Below are positions 1-7,231 of a stretch of DNA of 64,000 nucleotides, piece after piece. The notes beneath the pieces are model-generated. The model had not been told where the DNA came from, made no database searches, and saw only the letters and a list, made by a program, of their open reading frames with translations. The position numbers and the translations under genes were made by a program. Location: positions 3,720,001 through 3,784,000 of the forward strand of contig NZ_CP136864.1 of assembly GCF_045689235.1 (NCBI RefSeq). Direction: 5' to 3'. Positions within the stretch are counted from its first letter, which is position 1; every line of letters starts with the position of its first letter. The stretch comes from Congregibacter variabilis. GTDB taxonomy: Bacteria > Pseudomonadota > Gammaproteobacteria > Pseudomonadales > Halieaceae.

Positions 1-510
1 CCTCCCTGGTATGCGACGTCGGCCTCTAACGAGACTTGGCAGGCTATGTGGGATATCCACGTTATGAGTCACGTGTACGCGGCGCGAGCCTGCTTGCCGT
101 CGATGATTGAGCGCGGCGAAGGATACTTTCTCAATACAGCGTCGGCTGCTGGCTTGTTGAGCCAGGTGGGTGATGCGGCCTATTCGACGACCAAGCACGC
201 GGCCGTGGGCTTTGCGGAGTCACTGGCTATTACTCATGGTGACGATGGCATTAAAGTATCTTGCCTGTGCCCTCAGGCGGTCGCTACGCGTATGATTGGC
301 GATACCGAAGGTGGAACTGCCGGAGTTGATGGCATTTTGACGCCTGCGGACGTAGCGGAAGCGGTGGTGCAGGGGCTTGCTCAAGAGCGCTTTTTGATAC
401 TGCCGCATCCGTCCGTTGCCACTTATCGCGAGCGCAAGACCGCAGACTACGATCGATGGATCGGTGGTATGCGCAAGTTGCGACGTCAGTTTGGCAATCC
501 GGAAGTCTGA
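1..510 (+). CDS. Short-chain dehydrogenase/reductase (SDR), C-terminal part
   Basis: The reading frame is open from base 1, so the gene begins upstream and the nucleotide-binding Rossmann glycine motif is outside the window. What remains carries the SDR catalytic segment: a serine in NTASAAGLLSQ followed about 13 residues later by the YxxxK pair in YSTTKHA, then the typical P-Q-A-V-A-T segment after the beta strand. SDRs of this type are soluble NAD(P)H oxidoreductases acting on alcohols, ketones or acyl intermediates. The substrate cannot be told from the sequence. The stop codon lies directly against the TTG start of aceK, so the two are probably co-transcribed. Family assignment is secure, specificity is unknown. 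Confidence 0.85.
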   Translation, partial: PPWYATSASNETWQAMWDIHVMSHVYAARACLPSMIERGEGYFLNTASAAGLLSQVGDAAYSTTKHAAVGFAESLAITHGDDGIKVSCLCPQAVATRMIGDTEGGTAGVDGILTPADVAEAVVQGLAQERFLILPHPSVATYRERKTADYDRWIGGMRKLRRQFGNPEV

Positions 511-2286
511 TTGCAGTTAGGCATTGGGGGTGGCGTGGAACGACGCGAACGGTTTGCGCGGATAATACTCAACGGTTTTGAGTCTTATTTCGCCGACTAT
601 CAGAACATTACGCTAGGTGCGCGGTCGCGGTTTGAAAATGCCGATTGGTTGGGCATTCACGCGGCGACCATCCAGCGGATTGACCTTTATAAACTCAAGG
701 TCAACTTCGTTTTGGACACGGTGGAGCTGGTCGCTGGAGAGGAGCTTCGTAATTTTGAGTTCTGGCGTGATACGCGAAAAATTTACGCAGGCTTGATTCG
801 TAACCACAACAACTTTGAAATTGCGGAGACGTTTTACAATTCCGTGTACAACGCAGTGTTTTCTCACGAGCAAGTGCGCAATGACTACGCGTTTGTGTTT
901 TCTTCCCAGGGCGATATTCCACTATCGGATAGTAGCCCGGTGCTGCGTTACTACTCAGTGGAAAAGTCACTTAGCACCACCATTGAAAAGCTGCTCGTGG
1001 ACTATCGCTTCAATATTCCCTATGAGGATATGGATCGCGATGTGAGTCGTATGGTGGCTGCGTTTCAGGATGAGTTGCAGCTTGTTCCGGGATTTGAGCT
1101 TAAGGAAAGCGAGTTGCGCCTGGAAGTTCTATCCAACCATTTTTATCGCAATAAGGGCGCTTATATTGTTGGTCGCTTGTTGTCGGGTCAGGACAGTATG
1201 CCTTTTGTGGTGCCTCTTCTGCATAACGAAAAGGGCGGTGTCTACGTCGATACAGTGCTGTTTGGCTCCAATCGCGTGAGTGTTGTATTCAGTTTTACTC
1301 GCACTTATTTCATGGTCGATGCGACGATTCCCTCTCAGTATGTGTTGTTTTTGGCCAAGCTTATGCCGGCCAAGCCTATCTCTGAGATCTACAGTTCCAT
1401 TGGTTATAACAAACACGGAAAGACCTATTACCACCGTTCTGCCGTTCGGCATATGGAGTCGACCACCGACAAATTTGTTATCGCTCCGGGTATTAAAGGG
1501 ATGGTGATGAGCGTATTTACGTTGCCGTCTTACCCCTTTGTGTTCAAGGTCATAAAAGATCGCTTTACCCCTCCTAAAGAGGTTACGCATGAAGAGGTAA
1601 AGGCCAAGTATCGGCTGGTAAAGCGCGCAGACCGTGCGGGCCGTATGGCAGACACTCAGGAATTCACCAATCTTGCCTTTGCGCGAGATCGTTTTTCTGA
1701 TGAGTTGATTGAAGAGCTGAAGCTGGTCGCCCCGTCGCAGATACAAGAGAACGGTAAAGCATTGATCATCGGGCACTTGTACGTCGAGCGTCGCATGACG
1801 CCGCTCAACCTTTATCTGCAGGATGCGACAGATGAGGAAGTCGAAGCGGTGATGGATGAGTACGGAAACTCCATCAAACAACTCGCTGCGGCGAATATTT
1901 TCCCTGGAGACATGTTGCTGAAGAACTTTGGTGTCACTCGCCACGGACGCGTTGTGTTCTACGACTATGATGAAATCGTTCCCCTGACTGAATGTAATTT
2001 TCGGATTATTCCTGAGCCTCGCAACGAGATTGAGGAAATGGCCAGCCAGCCCTGGTACTCAGTCGGACCTAACGACATCTTTCCCGAAGAATTTCGCCTG
2101 TTTTTTTCCGGTAACCAGCGGGCTCGCAAAGCCTTTGACGAAAAGCACTCGGATATTTACGAGGCGCGCTTTTGGCAGTCGCTCCAAGAGCAAATTCGTA
2201 GTGGTTACGTAGAGTCCTTTTACCCCTACCGGAGGAAGCTACGCTTTCCCCGAGAGGAAGAACCCTCTTTGCTTGGACAAATTTAA
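511..2286 (+). CDS. aceK: Isocitrate dehydrogenase kinase/phosphatase AceK
   Basis: A 591-residue protein, close to the 578 residues of the E. coli enzyme. AceK phosphorylates and dephosphorylates isocitrate dehydrogenase, which sets the split between the TCA cycle and the glyoxylate bypass during growth on acetate or fatty acids. The ATP-binding loop is visible near residue 325 (APGIKGMVMSVFTLPSY), followed by a lysine in FVFK. The kinase-like catalytic and metal region is seen as GDMLLKNFGV and FYDYDEI. The start is taken as TTG directly after the SDR stop, with GGAAG five bases upstream. A GTG at 535 is an alternative. Unlike in E. coli, no isocitrate lyase or malate synthase lies beside it. 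The fatty-acid genes nearby fit its role. Confidence 0.97.
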   Translation: MQLGIGGGVERRERFARIILNGFESYFADYQNITLGARSRFENADWLGIHAATIQRIDLYKLKVNFVLDTVELVAGEELRNFEFWRDTRKIYAGLIRNHNNFEIAETFYNSVYNAVFSHEQVRNDYAFVFSSQGDIPLSDSSPVLRYYSVEKSLSTTIEKLLVDYRFNIPYEDMDRDVSRMVAAFQDELQLVPGFELKESELRLEVLSNHFYRNKGAYIVGRLLSGQDSMPFVVPLLHNEKGGVYVDTVLFGSNRVSVVFSFTRTYFMVDATIPSQYVLFLAKLMPAKPISEIYSSIGYNKHGKTYYHRSAVRHMESTTDKFVIAPGIKGMVMSVFTLPSYPFVFKVIKDRFTPPKEVTHEEVKAKYRLVKRADRAGRMADTQEFTNLAFARDRFSDELIEELKLVAPSQIQENGKALIIGHLYVERRMTPLNLYLQDATDEEVEAVMDEYGNSIKQLAAANIFPGDMLLKNFGVTRHGRVVFYDYDEIVPLTECNFRIIPEPRNEIEEMASQPWYSVGPNDIFPEEFRLFFSGNQRARKAFDEKHSDIYEARFWQSLQEQIRSGYVESFYPYRRKLRFPREEEPSLLGQI

Positions 2287-2993
2287 TGGCCAGTATTTAT
2301 CTTATCCGCCATGGGCAGGCATCCTTTGGTGCCGAGAACTACGATGAGCTCTCTCCCCTGGGGCGCCTACAGGCGACTCTTACTGGCGAGCATCTTGCGC
2401 GTACCGGCCTGAAGTTTGACGCGGCCTACTGCGGCACTTTGGAACGACAGAAGGACACGGGAACCCTAGCGCTGGCGGCGCAGCCTGACGCAATTCCCCT
2501 CATAGAAGACGCGCGTTTGGACGAGGTGCGAAATGATGAGCATCTGGAGTATCTGCTACCCAAAGTGCTGGAGACCCGTCCCGATATTAAGGCCGTGGTC
2601 GATCAGGGTTTGGACTCTAGCAAGCGTTTTCAAAAAGTGATTGAAGCGGTATTCAATTACTGGGTGTCGCCTGACTGCGACGAACCCGCTATTCAAAGCT
2701 GGGCGGAATACTCTGAAGGTGTTCACAGTGTCCTCAGAGATATCATCAAGACTCAGGGAGGCGGAAAGACCATCGGTGTGTTCACTTCGGGTGGTACCAT
2801 CGCAGCGCTGACGGCAGCGGTTTTGAAGCTTCCGGGTTCCGCGACCTATCAGTTCTATGAGCCCGTGTTCAATTGCTCTGTCACGCAGCTTTTTTACAGC
2901 GCTGATCGCGTGTCGCTCTCTTACTTTAATGACTGCTCTTTCTTGAGAGAGCTCTCGGTATCTCGCGGTGAGAAGCTGGTCACCTATCGATGA
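2286..2993 (+). CDS. Histidine phosphatase family protein, second His replaced
   Basis: A 235-residue member of the phosphoglycerate-mutase/histidine-phosphatase superfamily. The phosphate-accepting His9 lies in IYLIRHGQ, and LSPLGRLQA follows as in the family. The second catalytic block, normally written (V)SHGG, reads FTSGGTIAAL here, so the usual general-acid His is a Ser. The fold is clear but catalysis may be altered. The start ATG overlaps the aceK stop by one base (TAATG), so translation is coupled to aceK. The next phosphatase overlaps it by 4 bp. The substrate is unknown. Candidates are a phosphorylated metabolite or a phosphohistidine protein. Confidence 0.85.
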   Translation: MASIYLIRHGQASFGAENYDELSPLGRLQATLTGEHLARTGLKFDAAYCGTLERQKDTGTLALAAQPDAIPLIEDARLDEVRNDEHLEYLLPKVLETRPDIKAVVDQGLDSSKRFQKVIEAVFNYWVSPDCDEPAIQSWAEYSEGVHSVLRDIIKTQGGGKTIGVFTSGGTIAALTAAVLKLPGSATYQFYEPVFNCSVTQLFYSADRVSLSYFNDCSFLRELSVSRGEKLVTYR

Positions 2994-3553
2994 GTGATTC
3001 GTCTCTGATTTATCTGGTTCGTCATGGCGAAGCAGCGGCGAGGTGGGGGCAAAGTGCCGATCCAGGCCTGTCAGAGTTGGGTCTGAGACAGGCGAAAGCG
3101 GCAGCTGAAGGTTTGGAAGCGCAGTTAACTGCGTCCGAGATATCGCTGGTCAGTAGTCCTTTGCTGCGTGCTCAAGAGACCGCGGGACCTTTGGCGGAGC
3201 GTTTAGCGACGAGCGTAACGATTGACGAACGTTTTCGGGAGATTCCCTCGCCCGTGCCTCTTGCTCAGCGTCAGGATTGGTTGCGCGGCTTTATGCGTCA
3301 GGAGTGGACAGTGCAGCACGAGAGTCTGCATGCCTGGCGCGAGAGTATCGTTCAAGCGGTGGAGCAGCTTCCTGGTTCGACAGTTGTGTTCACGCATTTT
3401 CTTGTGATCAATGCCCTTGTGGGATGGTATACCCAGCGCGAGGAAACGCTGGTGTTCTGGCCCGACAATGCCTCCATCACGGTACTCGAACGCAGCCCAT
3501 CGCAAATATCTGTCAGTGTGCTTGGCGATCAAATGTCTACAGTGGTTAATTGA
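2990..3553 (+). CDS. Histidine phosphatase family protein (SixA/PGM-like)
   Basis: A 187-residue histidine phosphatase with the catalytic motif LVRHGEAA (His12), an LSELG segment and a retained second His in VVFTHFLVIN. Short members of this superfamily include SixA-type phosphohistidine phosphatases and sugar-phosphate phosphatases. Nothing here decides between them. Its start overlaps the previous phosphatase gene by 4 bp (ATGA), so aceK and the two phosphatases form one translationally coupled string. The gene ends against the convergent tesB gene with only 22 bp between the stops, and I saw no convincing terminator there. Confidence 0.85.
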   Translation: MSDSSLIYLVRHGEAAARWGQSADPGLSELGLRQAKAAAEGLEAQLTASEISLVSSPLLRAQETAGPLAERLATSVTIDERFREIPSPVPLAQRQDWLRGFMRQEWTVQHESLHAWRESIVQAVEQLPGSTVVFTHFLVINALVGWYTQREETLVFWPDNASITVLERSPSQISVSVLGDQMSTVVN

Positions 3554-3575
3554 GCGTTACTCCCTGGAACTCTCT

Positions 3576-4436
3576 CTAGGGTGAGCTCGGTCGCAGCCGT
3601 ATCAATGACTCCTGAGCCGTAGAGGCGATGAGTCGCCCATCCCGACTAAAAAACTGCCCCCGACTAAATCCGCGTCCGCCGCCGGAATTGGGACTATCCA
3701 TGCTGTAGAGCAAGTAGTCGTCTGCACGTCCCGGACGATGAAACCAAATGGCGTGATCCAGACTCGCCGCCTGAATTTTCTTGCTTGCCGCTGTGTAAGG
3801 ATGGGGAAGTAAAGCTGCACCCAGTAGTGCAAAGTCCGATATAAAGGCGATGAGTGTCTGATGTCGATTAGCGTCGTCTCCAAGATCTCCAGGCACTCGG
3901 AACCACATATGAGAAATTGGATCCTCGGGCTGCGGTGACGCATAGTCTCTTCGTTTGACGACTCTGCGCTCCACCGCCTGCGAAAAGGGCGCGTCGAAGC
4001 GGTCAGGGTACTTTTCGGCCATCTCTGTCCAGTAGTCAAAGTCGTTCTGGAGTCCCTCGGGCGCCACGACTTCCGGCATGGGGGCTTCATGATTCAGGCC
4101 TTCTTCGATTTCCTGATAAGACACTGAGGTAATGAAAATAGGCTTGCCGTCCTGTTTGGCAACCACCCGACGTGTTGCAAAGCTGCGACCATCACGGGTG
4201 GGGTCTACTTCAAAGACAATTTGTTTCGCGGGATTGCCCGGGCGCAGGAAGTGCGCATGCATTGAGTGCGCCACGCGCCCGCCATCGATGGAGCGATTCG
4301 CCGCGTTAAGACTTTGTGCGAGAACCTGTCCGCCAAAAATGCGTCGGGGACGCTTGGGGCTGCTTCCGGTAAACAAAAAGGTATCTATGCGTTTTACTTC
4401 GAGATGGTTTAGCAATTCCTGTAGTAGATCGCTCAT
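3576..4436 (-). CDS. tesB: Acyl-CoA thioesterase II TesB
   Basis: A 286-residue double-hotdog thioesterase matching the E. coli TesB length. It hydrolyses medium and long acyl-CoA to free fatty acid and CoA in the cytoplasm. Landmarks are RIFGGQVLAQSLNAA near the N-terminus, HAHFLRPG, and the C-terminal catalytic strand ASLDHAIWFHRPGRAD carrying the catalytic Asp, followed by GGRGFSRGQFFSRDG. It is the second gene of a two-gene unit: its ATG overlaps the stop of the upstream TetR-type regulator by 4 bp. That strongly suggests the regulator controls tesB along with itself. Confidence 0.95.
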   Translation of the reverse strand: MSDLLQELLNHLEVKRIDTFLFTGSSPKRPRRIFGGQVLAQSLNAANRSIDGGRVAHSMHAHFLRPGNPAKQIVFEVDPTRDGRSFATRRVVAKQDGKPIFITSVSYQEIEEGLNHEAPMPEVVAPEGLQNDFDYWTEMAEKYPDRFDAPFSQAVERRVVKRRDYASPQPEDPISHMWFRVPGDLGDDANRHQTLIAFISDFALLGAALLPHPYTAASKKIQAASLDHAIWFHRPGRADDYLLYSMDSPNSGGGRGFSRGQFFSRDGRLIASTAQESLIRLRPSSP

Positions 4437-5734
4437 GATGTTGTCTCTTGCGATGGCTTCCTTGGCAGAAGTCCGTTGTAAAAAATATCGAAATACTCGA
4501 TGGCAGCTTCATCGATATCGTCAATGGCTCTCCAGAGGCTGATGTCCATGGATGCGTTGATTGCTCCGGTCATGAGTCGCCGAGCCAGCATCGAATTCAC
4601 ATCACGTACGCTGCCATCGAGTTTTCCCTCGCCGATGAAAGTATCAAAACGGCTGTCTGCATCTTCGGTGGCAGCAAGAATCTCTTTTCGTCGCGGGGTG
4701 GGAAGGGCGGTGATCGTGTTGTAGCGAATCAGCGGACCCAGGTCTGAGTTCTGAGCATGAAAAACTCGTCGAGCGGTTTCGTCTAATTTCTGTAGTCCGG
4801 TTCCTGCTGCCCGCATTGCCAGTGCATCTATTCGCTGCACGATAGCAATGGATCGCTCATAGCAGGCAAACAATAAGTCTTCTTTATTACGAATATGGTA
4901 GTAGAACGCGCCTTTAGAGACATTGAGATGCTCGGCTATCTCGTCAAGGGAGGCCCCATTAAAGCCCTTGCGATTGAAGAACCAGGTGCCGGCTTTGTAA
5001 AAAGCTTCCTGCTTTTGTCGGTGTTGCTCTTCTCGGTCAAAACCTTGGGCGGGACGCTCGGCGTCAGCGTTGATCTGCAGAGGGCTCGCCTGATATTCCT
5101 CACTTTGGGCGGCAAGCCCTCGGAGGATGATATCCCAGGCCGCGTCTGCGGCCTTTGGGACCTCGGAGCGTTCCAACTGATGTAGCCAGTGAAAAACCCA
5201 ATCGGTTGCACCGATGATGGCTCGGGTTGCTGATGTTGTTTCCAGGCTTCGGGCTTCGCCGGACTCTACGGCCTCGCGGAGATAGCCGCGCAGACGCTTA
5301 AACATCCTTATGTACTCAGATTCAATCGCCGATCGGTGCTGGGGCTTTAGTGACGCAATCTCCAGCGGAGCCGCGATGTGAACGTCATCTCCGGTTTGCG
5401 CACTTAACCATCCCTCAAACTGGCTCTTGAAAAATCCTCCGGCACGCTCCAGCGGCGACATGGGAGCTTTGTCGAGGGCATCCATGATGGAGTGCTGCCG
5501 CTGCATGGTGACTTCGTAGCATTGGAAGATAAGTTCTTCTTTGGTGCGCACATAGTAGTAGAGGCTGGTCTTGGTGAGACCCAATCCTCGGGCCACATCC
5601 TGAAGCGTGGTCGCGCGAGATCCTTTGCTGTTAAACAGGCGCGCTGCCTCTGAAAGGATAGCGATACGCTTGGCATCATGCTGCGCCTTACGGTTGAATG
5701 GAGACGCACTGTTTGTACTGCTACTACTCGTCAT
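4433..5734 (-). CDS. Tandem (double) TetR-family transcriptional regulator
   Basis: This 433-residue protein contains two complete TetR-like regulators in one chain. The first DNA-binding domain is around residues 20-65 (TTLQDVARGLGLTKTSLYYY). The second is around residues 233-280 (ASLDEIAEHLNVSKGAFYYH). Each is followed by about 150 residues of helical ligand-binding type sequence. Ordinary TetR proteins are about 200 residues and dimerise, so this is a fused pseudo-dimer with two non-identical HTHs. It overlaps tesB by 4 bp. A near-perfect palindrome lies just upstream at 5766-5788, so autoregulation is likely. The ligand is probably an acyl-CoA or fatty acid given the neighbours, which is inference. 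No frameshift or internal stop separates the halves. Confidence 0.9.
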   Translation of the reverse strand: MTSSSSTNSASPFNRKAQHDAKRIAILSEAARLFNSKGSRATTLQDVARGLGLTKTSLYYYVRTKEELIFQCYEVTMQRQHSIMDALDKAPMSPLERAGGFFKSQFEGWLSAQTGDDVHIAAPLEIASLKPQHRSAIESEYIRMFKRLRGYLREAVESGEARSLETTSATRAIIGATDWVFHWLHQLERSEVPKAADAAWDIILRGLAAQSEEYQASPLQINADAERPAQGFDREEQHRQKQEAFYKAGTWFFNRKGFNGASLDEIAEHLNVSKGAFYYHIRNKEDLLFACYERSIAIVQRIDALAMRAAGTGLQKLDETARRVFHAQNSDLGPLIRYNTITALPTPRRKEILAATEDADSRFDTFIGEGKLDGSVRDVNSMLARRLMTGAINASMDISLWRAIDDIDEAAIEYFDIFYNGLLPRKPSQETTS

Positions 5735-5765
5735 TCAGGGGCTGCTTTAGCGGCTGGGCATACTG

Positions 5766-5788
5766 TAAGGTTGGAAATTCCAACTTTA
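5766..5788. promoter_or_regulatory. Palindromic operator candidate for the double TetR regulator
   Basis: A perfect inverted repeat GTTGGAA-A-TTCCAAC (5770-5784) extends outward to 11-bp half-sites with a single mismatch per arm. It lies 32 bp upstream of the double-TetR start codon, in the intergenic region shared with tag. TetR-family proteins bind palindromes of this size next to their own genes. The assignment to this regulator is inference from position and symmetry. Confidence 0.65.
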
Positions 5789-5819
5789 AGTATTTTTATC
5801 GCCCCTGTCTACGAAACTG

Positions 5820-6389
5820 TTAGCCAAGTGCCGCACACTCCCGATGGCGTGGGCAACTGACGATGTGATCGTTGACCATGCCCGTGGCCTGCATATGGGC
5901 GTAGATAATCGTGGGCCCCACGAAGGTGAAGCCTCGTTTCTTCATATCTTTGCTGATTTTCTCGGATAAGGCGGTGGAGGCAGGTATGTCCGACATGCCG
6001 CGCCAGGAGTTTTGCAAAGGTTTACCGTCTACAAAGCCCCAAAAGTAGTCCAGCAGGGTGCTGCCTTGCTCATACAGCTTTATGGTTGCCTGTGCATTCT
6101 TCCGGGTGCCATAGACTTTGAGTCGATTGCGTACGATTTGCGGGTCCTTCAGTTTCCCCTCCAGATCCTCGTCGCTGTAACTGGCGACTGTTTGAACATC
6201 AAAATTGTCAAACAGCGAACGATAGCCGTCTCGCTTGCGTAATATCGTTATCCAACTGAGTCCCGCCTGCGCGCCCTCAAGTACCAGAAATTCGAACATC
6301 GACTGCTCATCTCTAAGCGGGACACCCCATTCTGTGTCGTGGTAACTCATGTATAGAGGATCATCTCCACACCAGTCGCAACGCTGCAT
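5820..6389 (-). CDS. tag: DNA-3-methyladenine glycosylase I
   Basis: A 189-residue protein (E. coli Tag has 187) that excises 3-methyladenine from alkylated DNA in base-excision repair. The start is placed at the ATG giving MQRCDWCGDDPLYMSYHD, because this aligns with the E. coli N-terminus. The open frame extends 18 codons further upstream but without family similarity. The zinc-site residues are present: Cys4 and His17 at the N-terminus, and a His and a Cys in VNDHIVSCPRH near the C-terminus. GLSWITILRKR and KKRGFTFVGPTIIY are typical family blocks. It is transcribed on its own towards the double-TetR operator region. Confidence 0.95.
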   Translation of the reverse strand: MQRCDWCGDDPLYMSYHDTEWGVPLRDEQSMFEFLVLEGAQAGLSWITILRKRDGYRSLFDNFDVQTVASYSDEDLEGKLKDPQIVRNRLKVYGTRKNAQATIKLYEQGSTLLDYFWGFVDGKPLQNSWRGMSDIPASTALSEKISKDMKKRGFTFVGPTIIYAHMQATGMVNDHIVSCPRHRECAALG

Positions 6390-6470
6390 GTTTATTCTCC
6401 GTGTGTGAGCGCGGAATAATGACGGCGCCCATAGGCTATGCAAGAATGCTCAAAAAATCAGGAGCTTAGC

Positions 6471-7229
6471 ATGAGCCATACGATTGAATATGCGGTAAAT
6501 GGCGGTGTAGGCACACTGCGCATCAATCACGAAGACCGTCACAACTCCCTAGGTGCCGCTGAATTGCAGGGCGTGAGTGAAGTGTTGGATCTCGTTGAAG
6601 AGGATCCCGAGCTTCGAGTGCTGATTGTCACTGGTACCGGCGAAAAAACATTTTGTGCGGGCGCTTCTCTTGGTGACCTTAATAGCGGCGCGCTAAAGCC
6701 TGATGCCTTTCAAAGCGTGATGCACCGGCTGGCGACGCTAGAGATTCCGACCTTGGCTCGGGTGAATGGCAATGTGTTTGGCGGCGGGACGGAGTTAGCG
6801 CTTAGTTGTGATTTTCGTGTGGGCGTTATCGGTACGCGGCTGCGCGTGCCAGCGGCTGCCTTTGGGCTGTGCTACCCGCCTGCGGGTATCTCTTTGTTTG
6901 TTGAAAAGCTCGGTGCCAGTGCGGCGCGACGTATGCTCGTGGCGTCCGAAGCGATAGATGCGCTGGAGGCTCATCGCATAGGCTTCTATGACTATCTGGT
7001 GCCGAAAGAAGAGCTTGATGAGCGCGTGGAAGAATTGGTGCTGCACATTGCGGGGTTGGCGCCTTTGGCAACCAAAGCCATGAAGGAGCTCATTATTCAG
7101 GCCGGCCGCGGGGCTATAGATTTATCAAGGGCAAGCGAGTTAGCGCGCATGTGCGAGGAGTCGGACGACTTGCAGGAAGGTTTTGCGGCGCAGCGTGAAA
7201 AACGTATGCCCGAGTTTTCGGGAAGCTGA
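6471..7229 (+). CDS. Enoyl-CoA hydratase/isomerase (crotonase) family protein
   Basis: A 252-residue crotonase-fold protein. The start at 6471 is set by AGGAG at 6460-6464, although the frame is open from 6438. Oxyanion-hole segments are visible as KTFCAGASL and GNVFGGGTELAL, so the first catalytic Glu position of classical hydratases (GGGxEL) is kept. The second Glu (in the usual PE..LG block) is absent: the block reads VPAAAFGL. It may therefore be an isomerase, thioesterase or other crotonase activity rather than a standard beta-oxidation hydratase. It is convergent with the sensor gene at 7232, with 2 bp between the genes. Confidence 0.88.
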   Translation: MSHTIEYAVNGGVGTLRINHEDRHNSLGAAELQGVSEVLDLVEEDPELRVLIVTGTGEKTFCAGASLGDLNSGALKPDAFQSVMHRLATLEIPTLARVNGNVFGGGTELALSCDFRVGVIGTRLRVPAAAFGLCYPPAGISLFVEKLGASAARRMLVASEAIDALEAHRIGFYDYLVPKEELDERVEELVLHIAGLAPLATKAMKELIIQAGRGAIDLSRASELARMCEESDDLQEGFAAQREKRMPEFSGS

Positions 7230-7231
7230 GA

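Noticed and set aside
1129..1944. 271-codon minus-strand frame
   Set aside because: It lies wholly inside aceK, whose motifs are complete on the plus strand. No ribosome site or family similarity.
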